Source: Eubacterium sp. (lineage in GTDB: Bacteria > Bacillota > Clostridia > Lachnospirales > Lachnospiraceae). From it: DNA of 59,609 nucleotides. The position numbers were made by a program, and so were the translations under genes. Under the pieces are notes generated by a model. That model did not search any database and was not told the DNA's origin. It saw only the letters and a list, made by a program, of their open reading frames with translations. Positions 8,480 to 17,836 of this stretch are shown piece after piece. Each line of letters starts with the position of its first letter. Position 1 is the first letter of the stretch. The DNA is taken from assembly GCA_024681515.1 (NCBI GenBank), contig JAILAR010000129.1:1-59609 (forward strand). The letters run 5' to 3'.

Positions 8480-10018
8480 TCATTCTTCCAGGATCAGATT
8501 CAGATCCTCGTAGAATCCGGGATAGGATTTCTGAACGGCCATGGGTTCCTTGATAACGACCGGTCCTGAGGTGCGCAGGGATGCTATGGCAGTTGCCATG
8601 GCGATCCGGTGGTCATTATGGGAAGATACCATTCCGCCGGGGAGTGTGCGCTTACCGGTGATCAGAAGGTATTCGCCGGAATCCGTCAAAACTTTGGCCT
8701 CTGCACCGAGGTTGGACAGCATTTCCAGAATCGTAGCTACGCGGTCGCTTTCCTTGATCCGCAGGCGTCCGATGTTCCGAATGGTGGTCGTTCCCTCCGC
8801 AAATGCGGCTATGACCGACAGGATCGGTACCAGATCCGGGATATCCGCGGCATCGATGTCGATTCCGTGCAATGTACCGCCGCAGACGGTGATATCGGAG
8901 AGACCTGAAGATGCGTCAACGTTCTCATCGGTGAATGTATCGACAAGGTCATGGGAGGGCTCTGTATGAACGCTTGCTCCGAAGCGCTGCAGCAGATCAA
9001 GGATCGCTTTATCTCCCTGTGCGGAGTTAAGATTGCACCCGGTTACCGTGACCGGGTTTTCGAGCAGTGCGCCGGCGGTCAGGAAGAATGCGGCATTCGA
9101 CCAGTCTCCTTCCACAAGGCAGGTGGTGATGTCGAGGTTGGGTTCGTCCGGTCTGTCAGACGGATCACAGTTCGTGCTTTGAGGGGTCGTTTTTTGCGTA
9201 ATCCCACTTCGGTGAAATGTCTGTCCTCCAGGAATATCGAAGAGAAGTGTGGCGTTGGGTACTGTATCCGGGGATGGCTCCGTACTGTGTACCGTGATCC
9301 CGAATTCCCGCAGCACCTGCAAAGTGATATCCACATAAGGCCGGGATTCGAGTTTTCCCGTGATCACCAGCCGGGAATCCTCTGAAAGAAGCGGGAGCGC
9401 GAAAAGCAGTCCCGTAATGTACTGGGAGGATACACCTCCGTCGATGGTGTAGGTCCCTGCGGTCAGCTGTCCGCCGATCAGGAGAGGGTTATCTCCCTGC
9501 GGAGACAGGATGGCGCCGTGGCGGCGCATTTCCTCATAAAGGGGAGACAGCGGACGCTGGGAGAGTCGGCCCTGCATGTGCAGAGATGCGTTCATTCCCA
9601 AAGCACCGAGTACCGGAAGAAGAAATCGCAGCGTGGAGCCGCTTTCTCCTACATTTAAAGAAACTGTTTTTGGCGCATTTTCTGTTGCACCTGCGCCCTT
9701 GGAATCCGAAGCGTGCGCATTGGACTGAGTTTTGCGGCTGCCTGCAAAGATACCCCGGCACAGAAACCCGTCCGCGGTCCTTGTGATCTCCGCGCCCATG
9801 GCCCGGAGGCAGTCCGCAGTGGCTTCAATGTCCTTTGAAGTCGTCGGGCAGATCAGCCGCACAGGCGCATCGGACAGCGCCGCAGCGATCAGAAGTCGGT
9901 GTGCATGGGACTTGGAAGGGATCGCAGCAACCGTTCCGCCGGGAATGTCCGCGGGATGTGTGATGAGGATCGTATTTCCTGCGAAGTCTATGTAGTTTGG
10001 AATGGGTGTAAGTTCCAT
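8480..10018 (-). CDS. aroA: 3-phosphoshikimate 1-carboxyvinyltransferase (EPSP synthase)
   Basis: 512 aa, far longer than the usual 420-440. It catalyses shikimate-3-phosphate + PEP to EPSP in aromatic amino-acid synthesis. Family motifs are present in order: IPSKSHAHRLLIAAAL, GESGSTLRFLLPVLGAL, GGVSSQYITGLLFALP, RIKESDRVATILEML and HNDHRIAMATAIASL. The extra length lies in three polar linkers (after FAGSRK, around FHRSGITQ, and around SHDLVDTFTD) between intact core blocks. It follows tyrA with a 5-base gap, so the two are co-transcribed. The upstream ribosome site GGGAAAT is weak, suggesting translational coupling. Confidence 0.92.
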   Translation of the reverse strand: MELTPIPNYIDFAGNTILITHPADIPGGTVAAIPSKSHAHRLLIAAALSDAPVRLICPTTSKDIEATADCLRAMGAEITRTADGFLCRGIFAGSRKTQSNAHASDSKGAGATENAPKTVSLNVGESGSTLRFLLPVLGALGMNASLHMQGRLSQRPLSPLYEEMRRHGAILSPQGDNPLLIGGQLTAGTYTIDGGVSSQYITGLLFALPLLSEDSRLVITGKLESRPYVDITLQVLREFGITVHSTEPSPDTVPNATLLFDIPGGQTFHRSGITQKTTPQSTNCDPSDRPDEPNLDITTCLVEGDWSNAAFFLTAGALLENPVTVTGCNLNSAQGDKAILDLLQRFGASVHTEPSHDLVDTFTDENVDASSGLSDITVCGGTLHGIDIDAADIPDLVPILSVIAAFAEGTTTIRNIGRLRIKESDRVATILEMLSNLGAEAKVLTDSGEYLLITGKRTLPGGMVSSHNDHRIAMATAIASLRTSGPVVIKEPMAVQKSYPGFYEDLNLILEE

Positions 10019-10023
10019 ATATT

Positions 10024-10890
10024 CTATTTCCCGTCTACGGCTTCCTTGGCCATCTTTCCGTCATGGAGCAGATTCCATAACCTGTCCCGGTCTTCTTCCT
10101 TCAGCGCGTCCCGGTATTCTCCCAAAGCCTGGATGAAAGCATCCAGCTCCTTGATCAGGTTGTCCCGGTTATCCATGAAGATCTCGGTCCACATGGTCTC
10201 ATTCAGCCAGGCAACGCGTGTCATGTCCTTGTAACTGCCGGCGGAGAAGCCACGGTGACTCAGAGCGGTGGGGCTCTTCATGTAGGCGTTGGAAACGATA
10301 TGCGCCAGCTCCGAGGTGAAAGCGATCATTTCATCATGCTTTTCTGCAGAGCAGATCGTGATCCTGCCGAAACCGCAGGGTGCGAAAACGGCTTTCGCCG
10401 TAGCCAGGGTATCGAATTCCGTAACGTCATCCGGAACCAGGATCATGGAAGCTCCCTTAAAGAGATTTCCGGTGCTGTGCTTATAGCCGGAGGTCTTCTT
10501 GCCGGCCATGGGATGACCGCCGATAAATGTAAATCCGTGATCGGCCGCAACCGGGAACAGCGCCTTGCAGACATTTCTCTTGAGGCCGCCGGTGTCGATC
10601 ACGTAGGCCTCCGGGCGGATACGGTCAGCGACGGACTTTATATAGTCAATGATGGCTTCCGGATAGAGAGCGACCAGAATAAGATCGCATTCCGGGATCT
10701 TTTCATCGGTCAGTTCTCCGTCCAGCGTGCCGTCCTCTATGGCAGCGGCCAGAGCATCAGGATCCTTGTCCGTACCGTAGATAACGCAGTTGGTATTCTC
10801 CCGATAGGCTTTTGCATAGGAACCGCCGATCAGGCCGAGGCCGACAACGCCGATGGTGTTTACATTTGCAAGAGAAAAATCAAGTTCCAT
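10024..10890 (-). CDS. tyrA: Prephenate dehydrogenase
   Basis: 288 aa. Oxidises prephenate to 4-hydroxyphenylpyruvate with NAD(P) in tyrosine synthesis. The N-terminal IGVVGLGLIGGSYAKAY is the dinucleotide-binding loop. IDTGGLKRNVC and FIGGHPMAGKKTSGY are typical of the TyrA catalytic domain, and HRGFSAGSYKDMTRVA lies in the C-terminal helical part. There is no ACT or chorismate mutase domain, so it is the simple monofunctional type. It is the first gene of a tyrA-aroA unit reading leftward. Confidence 0.93.
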   Translation of the reverse strand: MELDFSLANVNTIGVVGLGLIGGSYAKAYRENTNCVIYGTDKDPDALAAAIEDGTLDGELTDEKIPECDLILVALYPEAIIDYIKSVADRIRPEAYVIDTGGLKRNVCKALFPVAADHGFTFIGGHPMAGKKTSGYKHSTGNLFKGASMILVPDDVTEFDTLATAKAVFAPCGFGRITICSAEKHDEMIAFTSELAHIVSNAYMKSPTALSHRGFSAGSYKDMTRVAWLNETMWTEIFMDNRDNLIKELDAFIQALGEYRDALKEEDRDRLWNLLHDGKMAKEAVDGK

Positions 10891-10958
10891 AATGATATCC
10901 GATCCTTGTATTCTTGGTGTCGGGCAGGAGCGGTGTATACCTGCCGTCAGCTGGCTGG

Positions 10959-10986
10959 TACTTTTTCACGTTAAAGTGAAAAAGTA
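10959..10986. promoter_or_regulatory. Perfect inverted repeat in the tyrA / DMT divergent region
   Basis: TACTTTTTCAC and GTGAAAAAGTA are perfect 11-base arms around a 6-base loop. The site lies 69 bases upstream of tyrA and 80 upstream of the DMT permease. Its position between two divergent genes suits an operator. It could also terminate stray transcripts, but no U-run follows. Confidence 0.45.
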
Positions 10987-11065
10987 TATGACCTAATATA
11001 GCATATCATCTCTGAAAATACAAGATGTCGTTGCAAATTGCATTTTTCCGTGATAAGGTTGTCGC

Positions 11066-12040
11066 ATGAGTCAAAGTGAGCGAAAATTTCATATCCGTCG
11101 TCCTTCCGATCACAGCATAGGGATCATGTGTGTGATCATCGCAGCCTTCGGGTTCTCGCTGATGACATTCTTTGTGCGGCAGTCGGGGGACCTTCCGACG
11201 CTGCAAAAAGCTTTCTTTCGAAATGCGTTCGCGGCGTTGATCGCCGTCATATCGTTGGTGGCTTCCCATGTTCGGGAGAAGCGGGAGCTGACGATGGCCG
11301 CAGCCGCAGATCCGGGACATTTTGTGCCAGTGGCCACAGGCCGGCGGCGGTTCATCACTCCCGGGTGTGGAAGAGATATCTTCTTTCGGTGTTTGTTCGG
11401 AACCTCCGGCATGATCGCGAATTTCTACGCGATTGACCGGCTGGGGATCGCGGATGCAAATATGCTGAATAAGCTCTCACCCTTCTTTGCGATACTCCTG
11501 TCTATTCCTATATTAAGGGAGAAGCCTTCCAAAGTGGACTGGGCCAGCGTGCTGATCGCTTTTCTGGGGGCACTTCTGATCATCCGTCCCGGAACGAACC
11601 TTGCTCTGATCCCGGCACTGCTGGGAGTTTACGGCGGTTTCGGAGCGGGAACTGCATACGTTTTTGTACGTTCTCTGGGGCGAAAGGGGGAGCGTACCAC
11701 GGTGATCGTTCTCTGCTTCTCGCTCTTTTCCTGTCTGGTATCGGCGCCGCAGCTGATCTTTGCGTTTCATCCGATGACAGGGCAGCAGTGGCTGTGCCTC
11801 TGTATGGCCGGGGTTTCGGCTGCCATCGGACAGTTCGGGATCACAACGGCTTACAAGTTTGCTCCGGCGAAGGACATTTCCGTGTTTGATTATACGCAGG
11901 TGGTCTTTGCGGCGATCCTGGGAATGCTGTTCCTCGGAGAGACGCCGGTCCCTCTCAGTATTCTCGGTTACTTCATTATAATAGGGACGGCATTCTTCCG
12001 GTGGCATCTGGCCAGGCGGAGGCATACGGCGGCGACATGA
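11066..12040 (+). CDS. DMT/EamA family membrane transporter
   Basis: 324 aa with about ten membrane segments arranged as two EamA halves. The first half begins SIGIMCVIIAAFGFSLMTFF and the second near LIPALLGVYGGFGAGTAYVF. These carriers export or import small metabolites; the substrate cannot be told. A ~40-residue hydrophilic loop (REKRELTMAAAADPG...RDI) interrupts helices 2 and 3, where the family normally has a short turn. AAGG precedes the ATG. It is divergent from tyrA-aroA. Confidence 0.8.
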   Translation: MSQSERKFHIRRPSDHSIGIMCVIIAAFGFSLMTFFVRQSGDLPTLQKAFFRNAFAALIAVISLVASHVREKRELTMAAAADPGHFVPVATGRRRFITPGCGRDIFFRCLFGTSGMIANFYAIDRLGIADANMLNKLSPFFAILLSIPILREKPSKVDWASVLIAFLGALLIIRPGTNLALIPALLGVYGGFGAGTAYVFVRSLGRKGERTTVIVLCFSLFSCLVSAPQLIFAFHPMTGQQWLCLCMAGVSAAIGQFGITTAYKFAPAKDISVFDYTQVVFAAILGMLFLGETPVPLSILGYFIIIGTAFFRWHLARRRHTAAT

Positions 12041-12207
12041 GTCAATCTGCCGAACAAAGCAACAGGTTGTTTCGGCATCCCCTGAAATGGGCTACTATAT
12101 CTTGTGGTTTCGGGAAATGCGAAACCAAGTCCAATCATGGATTCTGTTACACAAAAACGGTTTCCGGGCACAAGGATTGTGCATACTGACAAAATAACGA
12201 AAATGTG

Positions 12208-12236
12208 TTGCGCTTTTTAGACAATAGTGATAAACT
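12208..12236 (+). promoter_or_regulatory. Possible promoter of the cell-wall-binding protein
   Basis: TTGCGC and TAAACT are separated by 17 bases and lie about 60 bases before the start codon. The match to sigma-A consensus is modest. Confidence 0.3.
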
Positions 12237-12295
12237 GTTGAAAGTCGCAAATAAGGCCCATATTTTCAGGGGGTAAATTCAAGGAGGATTATGAA

Positions 12296-13477
12296 ATGAA
12301 GAAGCAATTCAAGTTTGTTGCACTTGCAGCTGCTCTTGTAGCTACTTCCGTAGTTCCGGCTTTCGGCGCTGATGCAGCTGTAAGCGGAAAGTGGAAAAAG
12401 GATAAGAAGGGCTCCTGGTATCAGTTCGCAGACGGCACCTATGCTCAGAAGGAGTGGGTCGGTGGTTACTGGCTGAGAGCTAACGGCTACTGGGATGGTG
12501 TAACAACCAAGGCTAAGTGGACCAAGGACGGCAAGGGCTGGTGGTATGGCTACAAGGGATGGTTTGCTAAGAAGAAATGGCAGAAGATCGATGGTGAGTG
12601 GTACTACTTCGATGAGGAAGGCTATGCACTGACCGATCAGTACGCATCCGGCTACAAGTTCAACAGCGATGGCGTTATGGTTGATGAGGGCTATGGCTGG
12701 CATCTTGTCTCCAAGGGAGAGAACGAAGGCAAGTGGTGGTATGGTAAGAGCGGTAAGAAGGGCGAGTATGTAGCAGACGGCTGGTACATGATCGGCCACA
12801 AGACATACCATTTCGATGAGACAGGATATCTTGATACATGGACCATCAAGGAGATCGATGGCACGATCTATGCATTCGACTCCAATGGTAATGCGAAGCC
12901 GCAGACAGTTGTTACTCCGGCTGAGACCATCGAAGGAAGCATCGAGTTCTATGTAACAGATAAGAACCGTGAGGACGCTGCAATCGATATGGACCTGTTC
13001 CTGACCATGGCTACCGAGCCGGGTTCCGAGAAGGTTATGTATGTTGACGGCGTGAAGAAGACCATCAAGCATGTGGCTGGTGAAGAAGACTACATCGCAA
13101 TCGATGATGAGCCGCTGATTGATTACGTTAAGAGATCCACAACCAAGAAGGTTGTTGTTACAGGCGCAGGTACTACCTCGAAGCTGTTCGATGCACTGGC
13201 TGTATCCGGACTGGCAGATGGTCAGAACTACAACTACAAGGTAGTGATCGGTGGAACAACATTCAGCAAGTTTGCAGTTTCAGACAACAAAATGACCTTT
13301 ACAGCTGACAAGGCTGGTTACAAGGCTCTGATCGATCTGGATGAGAACCTTTGCTACTTCCACAATAATGTAACAACCAAGGGCTTCTATGTAGATCTGG
13401 CTGAAGCAGGCGTGATCGATGATGAGAAGACCGAAGTTAAGACAGTTGAGTTCCCGGAGCGCGATGCTGTAGAATAA
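12296..13477 (+). CDS. Secreted cell-wall-binding repeat protein
   Basis: 393 aa. A clear signal peptide (MKKQFKFVALAAALVATS, cleavage near AFGADA) is followed by about six aromatic repeats of the CW_binding (choline-binding-like) type, for example GKGWWYGYKGWFAKKKWQKI and GEWYYFDEEGYAL, up to about residue 200. The remaining C-terminal half has no recognised fold. Such repeats dock proteins on surface polymers, often on phosphocholine. AAGGAGG lies upstream of the start. Codon use is skewed toward frequent codons (GGC, AAG, CTG), hinting at high expression. A terminator-like hairpin follows. A phosphocholine-type cluster lies 7 kb downstream. Confidence 0.85.
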   Translation: MKKQFKFVALAAALVATSVVPAFGADAAVSGKWKKDKKGSWYQFADGTYAQKEWVGGYWLRANGYWDGVTTKAKWTKDGKGWWYGYKGWFAKKKWQKIDGEWYYFDEEGYALTDQYASGYKFNSDGVMVDEGYGWHLVSKGENEGKWWYGKSGKKGEYVADGWYMIGHKTYHFDETGYLDTWTIKEIDGTIYAFDSNGNAKPQTVVTPAETIEGSIEFYVTDKNREDAAIDMDLFLTMATEPGSEKVMYVDGVKKTIKHVAGEEDYIAIDDEPLIDYVKRSTTKKVVVTGAGTTSKLFDALAVSGLADGQNYNYKVVIGGTTFSKFAVSDNKMTFTADKAGYKALIDLDENLCYFHNNVTTKGFYVDLAEAGVIDDEKTEVKTVEFPERDAVE

Positions 13478-13539
13478 TTAAAAATTATTCAGAATCAACA
13501 GTATCGTAATCAGAAGAATTAAAGAGTAATCAATGGATT

Positions 13540-13577
13540 AAGCTGTTAGGCGGGCACGCTTAACAGCTTAATTCTCT
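13540..13577 (+). terminator. Terminator-like hairpin
   Basis: TTAAGCTGTTA and TAACAGCTTAA pair around a ten-base loop about 65 bases after the stop codon. The tail (TTCTCTGTT) is only moderately U-rich. A doubled AGAAAAATAAGATC follows. Confidence 0.55.
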
Positions 13578-13646
13578 GTTACAGAAAAATAAGATCAGAA
13601 AAATAAGATCAGAAAAAAAACGGAAGTGTAAAACAGGGACGGGCAG

Positions 13647-15359
13647 ATGCAGCAACAGCGGAGAATTACAGGACGGATCAAACATATATGGGTCGGATTA
13701 GTGCTTCTGGTAGTCGGTGTTTTAGCCCTTTCATCTCATACCGTCTGGGCCGGAGATATCAATGACGCCGAGGCCGGTGTCATCTCGGCGGCCAGCGGAA
13801 CCTTTGAATATGAAGGAAAGACCTATCGGGCCTATTCCAGTTATATCAATGATCTGTATGCCTATCTGTCGAGGGATGGTGTGAACCTTTCCCCCGGACA
13901 GGCAAAGAAGGCGATCAACTACATTTACAGTCACGTATCAACCGGTCTGAAGCGTGGGTACATCTATGAAGTTGGCGGGAAAAATGATCCGAATGCAACA
14001 ACGGAGAAAAAGACCGGCGACACGCAGCGTACCGAGACAACCCAGACCACACAGTCTACCGAAGGCATGTCACAATCCGGAACGGATGCGACGGAAGGAA
14101 CGGAAGCCACGGAGACAGCAGAATCTGCATCCGAGACAGAACAAAACACGGAAGGATCTTCTTCCGGACGGTCCTCGGAGAGAAACTCCGGGACATCGGA
14201 GGAAGGCTCTACAAAATCGGAAGAGGAAGAGGATTCTGAGGTCGAGGAGATCTTTTCGAAGATCGAAGGGAATCAGGCAGACAAAGAGGCCATCAACCAG
14301 CGCGTGAAACCGGAAGATGCTGACGTAAAGGCAGAGATCCGTGAAGAATCCATCGTGATCGACACGGGGGACGGAGACCCCATCGAGCTGGACAGCAACA
14401 AACAGATCGTTCCGCCGGCATGGCCGCGGATCCTGGTGATCGTTGCGGCTGTTACACTGGCAGTAACAGTGCTCATGTGTCTGATCCTCATCTTTAAGAA
14501 GTGTATGCGCTTCGGCAAATCCGACCGGAAGAAGCCGATGCACGGACACAGAAAGAGAAGAAGGATCCGTAAGATCTGTCGTAGGATCCTCACGGTTACC
14601 ACAGCCGTGAGTGTTGCCGGAGTATTCCTGCTGTTGTCGTTGTTCGTGATCGTCTTTAACAACAACCGTATCCTGCAGAGTGTACAGAGCAGTGGTTATT
14701 ATCGCCACGCCTATATTGAGTATCTGGCGGATCAAGGCAGAGGAGAAGACGGTAAAGTGACCGAGGCTCCTGCCGGAGAATCCGCAGAGTCAACAGAAAC
14801 ACTGAATGCTGAGACTCAGACTGAGACTCAGACTGAGTCTCAGAAAGAAGAAACAGGAAATGATGTACAGGGTTCGTCATCTAATTCGAAGATCCTGTCG
14901 TATGATGATTTTGTTATCCGTGAGAAGCAGGCCACAGAGCAGCTGCTCCAGGGTAACCGGGATGTGACATATCAGCAGAGCAATGTGGCTCCGTATGTCC
15001 TTCGTCTTAAGGAAGACCTGCAGTTTGCCATGATCCTCGGCATGATCCTGTTCGGACTCAGCATGGTCCTGGGCTGCATCTTTACGATCTTCATGGATCT
15101 CCGGCGTGATCGGGGTATCCGGATGATCGCGGTTTCAGAACTGATCGGAACTGCATTTGCCGGAATTCTGACCATCCTTTTGCTGGTTTGGAACCCTGCA
15201 AAGCATCTGTTTATTGAACCGGATTATCTGTATGTATTCTTTAAGAATCATGTTGACTGGATGATCCGTGTACTTTCCGTTATCACTGTCTTCGGGCTTG
15301 TGATCGGAATGTCGCTGATCGGACTGTATTTTAGCAAGAGAAAAGAGAAGATAAACTGA
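13647..15359 (+). CDS. Membrane protein of unknown function heading the cps operon
   Basis: 570 aa; no known family recognised. An N-terminal signal/anchor (LVLLVVGVLALSSHTVWA) is followed by a ~90-residue extracytoplasmic segment with FEYEGKTYRAYSSYINDLYAY. A long Thr/Ser/Glu-rich linker (about 115-210) contains many TET-type repeats. Two membrane helices come next (near 260 and 315), then another Thr/Gln/Glu loop with a TETQTETQTESQ repeat, and three C-terminal helices. The stop is one base before the ATG of cpsB, so the genes are co-transcribed and probably coupled. It could be a surface accessory of polysaccharide export, but this is inferred only from position. Confidence 0.75.
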   Translation: MQQQRRITGRIKHIWVGLVLLVVGVLALSSHTVWAGDINDAEAGVISAASGTFEYEGKTYRAYSSYINDLYAYLSRDGVNLSPGQAKKAINYIYSHVSTGLKRGYIYEVGGKNDPNATTEKKTGDTQRTETTQTTQSTEGMSQSGTDATEGTEATETAESASETEQNTEGSSSGRSSERNSGTSEEGSTKSEEEEDSEVEEIFSKIEGNQADKEAINQRVKPEDADVKAEIREESIVIDTGDGDPIELDSNKQIVPPAWPRILVIVAAVTLAVTVLMCLILIFKKCMRFGKSDRKKPMHGHRKRRRIRKICRRILTVTTAVSVAGVFLLLSLFVIVFNNNRILQSVQSSGYYRHAYIEYLADQGRGEDGKVTEAPAGESAESTETLNAETQTETQTESQKEETGNDVQGSSSNSKILSYDDFVIREKQATEQLLQGNRDVTYQQSNVAPYVLRLKEDLQFAMILGMILFGLSMVLGCIFTIFMDLRRDRGIRMIAVSELIGTAFAGILTILLLVWNPAKHLFIEPDYLYVFFKNHVDWMIRVLSVITVFGLVIGMSLIGLYFSKRKEKIN

Positions 15360-15360
15360 T

Positions 15361-16089
15361 ATGGAACTTTTCGACATGCATTGCCATTTGCTTCCCGGCG
15401 TGGATGACGGCTCGAAGAATATGGAAATGACGCTCGATATGCTCCAGATCGCATATGAGGAGGGGACGAGGAAAATACTTTTTACGCCCCACTATATGAT
15501 CGGACGGAACCATTACCGGAAGGCAGAGGAACTGGATGCCCGCTTCGAAGAAGTGAAGGCGGTTGCCGGGGAACGTTATCCCGACATGGAGTTTTATCTC
15601 GGAAATGAGATCCTTTACGAGGAGGGCGTGGTCGATCTTCTGAAGAGCGGTGAGATCCATACCATGAACAATACCCGATATGTTCTGGTGGAGTTCAACG
15701 TACGTACTCCTTTCCGTCAGATCAGAGAAGCGATCCGGCTCATTTCAGAGGCCAGATACCGGCCTATCATAGCGCACGTGGAGCGTTATATCAGCCTGGT
15801 AAAGCGGATAGAACGGATCGAGGAATTGCTGGATATGAAAGCACTTCTTCAGATGAACATCTCCAGTGTGGAAGGTGGCTTCCTGAATGAGAGCAAGCGA
15901 TGGTGCAGAAAGCTTGTTAAGGAAGGCTACATTACATTTTTTGCTACGGATGCTCACAATGTAGACAGCCGTGCCCCCTATACTCAGGATTTTATTCCCT
16001 GGATTCGGAAACATTGCGGGGATGAAGATGCTGCATTCATGCTGCACGGTGCCGCAGAACAGATGGTGCAGGGCAAATATATTGATTGA
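15361..16089 (+). CDS. cpsB: Tyrosine-protein phosphatase, CpsB/CapC (PHP) family
   Basis: 242 aa. A manganese-dependent phosphotyrosine phosphatase that removes phosphate from the BY-kinase tail. The PHP signature MHCHLLPGVDDGS lies at the N-terminus, with LFTPHY, GNEILY, PIIAHVERY and FATDAHN supplying further metal ligands. Length is typical. It sits directly upstream of the CpsC- and CpsD-like genes, the standard phospho-regulatory trio of capsule and exopolysaccharide loci. Confidence 0.92.
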   Translation: MELFDMHCHLLPGVDDGSKNMEMTLDMLQIAYEEGTRKILFTPHYMIGRNHYRKAEELDARFEEVKAVAGERYPDMEFYLGNEILYEEGVVDLLKSGEIHTMNNTRYVLVEFNVRTPFRQIREAIRLISEARYRPIIAHVERYISLVKRIERIEELLDMKALLQMNISSVEGGFLNESKRWCRKLVKEGYITFFATDAHNVDSRAPYTQDFIPWIRKHCGDEDAAFMLHGAAEQMVQGKYID

Positions 16090-16094
16090 GACCA

Positions 16095-16187
16095 CACGGA
16101 GTGCGTGAGCACGAAGTGTGGAACTCCACGGAGTGCGATAGCACGAAGTGTGGAATCCACGGAGCGCGAAAGCGCGAAGTGTGCAAT
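16095..16187 (+). repeat. Dispersed repeat A, three tandem copies
   Basis: Copies at 16095-16125, 16127-16156 and 16158-16187 each read (C)CACGGAGYGCG-nnn-GCRCGAAGTGTG. The last is followed by AGAGGAG, the ribosome site of cpsC. The short palindromes GTGC/GCAC and GCGC/GCGC co-vary between copies, which argues that the hairpin is maintained. Confidence 0.85.
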
Positions 16188-16200
16188 AAGAGGAGAAACC

Positions 16201-16953
16201 ATGGAAGAAAGATACGAAGAAACAGAGATTGACCTCGTCGAGGTCTTCCACGCGTTATTGTCCAAGATCTGGCTCATTATACTGCTTGTTGCATTGGGCC
16301 TTGGACTTATGGTAGGCTATACCATGTTGTTCGTGAAGCCGACCTACAGCAGTTCGTCTACCATTTATATTCTGTCAAAGAGCACCAGCATCACAAGCCT
16401 GGCAGATTTCCAGATCGGAACTCAGCTGACGCAGGACTATAAGGTTATCATCACCAGCCGTCCGGTTTTGGAGGAGGTAGTCCAGAATCTCGGGCTGAAT
16501 ATGACCTATGAAGGTCTGAAGAGTAAGATTTCCGTTAATAATCCGGACAACACCCGGTTCCTGGAGATCACTGTCAAGGATAATGATGCGTATCTTGCAA
16601 AGAAGATCGTTGATGAATTGACGGATGTATCCGTAGCGAAGACGGCCGAGGTTATGGAGACGGATCCGCCGAACATCATGGATTATGGCCAGCTGCCGGA
16701 CAAGCCGATCGCTCCGAGCATGAAGAAGAACGGCATTATCGGTGCGCTTTTAGGCTTTGTACTTGCCTGTGCGATCATCATCATTCAGTACATGATGAAT
16801 GATTCCATCAAGAACGGTGAGGATGTTGAGAAGTACCTGGGTCTGAATGTCCTTGGTATGATCCCGCTGGAAGAGGGTGTTTCCAAGCGTAAGACACACG
16901 GACGTGACCAGTCCGGGAGGAACAAAACAAAAGGAAGAAAAGGAGTGGCATAG
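16201..16953 (+). CDS. cpsC: CpsC/Wzz-type chain-length and kinase-modulator protein
   Basis: 250 aa from ATG 16201, with GAGGAG upstream. The reading frame is open further upstream through the tandem repeats, but that part is not protein-like. Two membrane helices (about residues 20-42 and 175-198) flank an extracytoplasmic Wzz-like loop, and PDKPIAPSMKKN before helix 2 is the Pro-rich signature. The cytoplasmic tail would activate the CpsD kinase and influence polymer length. It lies between cpsB and cpsD. Confidence 0.9.
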   Translation: MEERYEETEIDLVEVFHALLSKIWLIILLVALGLGLMVGYTMLFVKPTYSSSSTIYILSKSTSITSLADFQIGTQLTQDYKVIITSRPVLEEVVQNLGLNMTYEGLKSKISVNNPDNTRFLEITVKDNDAYLAKKIVDELTDVSVAKTAEVMETDPPNIMDYGQLPDKPIAPSMKKNGIIGALLGFVLACAIIIIQYMMNDSIKNGEDVEKYLGLNVLGMIPLEEGVSKRKTHGRDQSGRNKTKGRKGVA

Positions 16954-17016
16954 TCCATCCGGTTCCTGAACGCACGAAGAACAAATCAAATCTATTATCA
17001 GACAAGGAGAATTCCC

Positions 17017-17805
17017 TTGGAACAACAGATTATTTTCGAAAATAAGAAAGAACTGGACTTCAAAACAAATGAAGCCTATAAGCGCGTTCGTACGAATATC
17101 ACCTTTTCAGGCGAGGATATCCGCGTGATCGCAGTCACCAGTTCCATTCCGAATGAAGGAAAATCAGAGGTGTCATTCCGCCTTGCTGAGTCTTTTGCAG
17201 AGGACGGCAAAAAGGTGCTGTTTATCGATGCGGATATTCGTAAATCCGTTACGGTAGCGCGGTATGGCGTCGATAAGGAGACAAAGGGTCTGTCCCACTA
17301 TCTCTCCGGACAGACAAAGGAACTGGCCGATATCATTTATGAGACGAACATTTCCAACCTGTCCATCATCTTTACCGGAGCGAAAGCACCGAACCCGGCA
17401 GAGTTGCTGGGTCGTCCGAGATTTGCAAAGATGATCGAGACCCTCAGGGAGCAGTATGACATGGTCGTGATCGACTGCCCGCCGCTTGGATCTGTCATTG
17501 ATGCGGTTCTGGTTGCAAAGAACTGTGACGGAACGATCCTTGTAATTGAGTCGGATGCGATCAGTTATAAACTGGCTCAGAGCGTTAAAAAGCAGCTGGA
17601 TCAGAGTGACTGCAAGATCCTCGGTGTCATTCTGAACAAAGTTCAGACCAGCGGCAAGGGTTACTATGGTTATTATAAGGGCTATTATGGCTATTATGAT
17701 GACTATGGGTATGGCGACGAAGCCGGCGGTAAAAAAGGTAAAAAGGGTAAGGAATCCGATAAGAAATCCGATAAGAAATCCGATAAGAAATCTGATCAGA
17801 AATAG
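17017..17805 (+). CDS. cpsD: BY-family tyrosine kinase, CpsD/CapB type
   Basis: 262 aa starting at TTG 17017, chosen because AAGGAG lies 7 bases upstream and no ATG is nearby. Autokinase that controls capsule assembly. Walker A SSIPNEGKSEVS, Walker A' FIDADIRKS and Walker B MVVIDCPP are intact. The tail holds a tyrosine cluster (KGYYGYYKGYYGYYDDYGYG), the autophosphorylation target. It ends in an unusual Lys/Ser/Asp repeat (DKKS four times) encoded by a 12-base tandem repeat, so tail length may vary between strains. Confidence 0.93.
   Translation: MEQQIIFENKKELDFKTNEAYKRVRTNITFSGEDIRVIAVTSSIPNEGKSEVSFRLAESFAEDGKKVLFIDADIRKSVTVARYGVDKETKGLSHYLSGQTKELADIIYETNISNLSIIFTGAKAPNPAELLGRPRFAKMIETLREQYDMVVIDCPPLGSVIDAVLVAKNCDGTILVIESDAISYKLAQSVKKQLDQSDCKILGVILNKVQTSGKGYYGYYKGYYGYYDDYGYGDEAGGKKGKKGKESDKKSDKKSDKKSDQK
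17752..17799 (+). repeat. 12-bp tandem repeat in the cpsD 3' end
   Basis: The unit AAATCCGATAAG occurs about four times, the last diverged, and encodes SDKK repeats. Because the unit is a multiple of three, slippage would change tail length without a frameshift. Confidence 0.8.
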
Positions 17806-17836
17806 TTACTCTTTTTAATATCGTATTTGCGACTGC

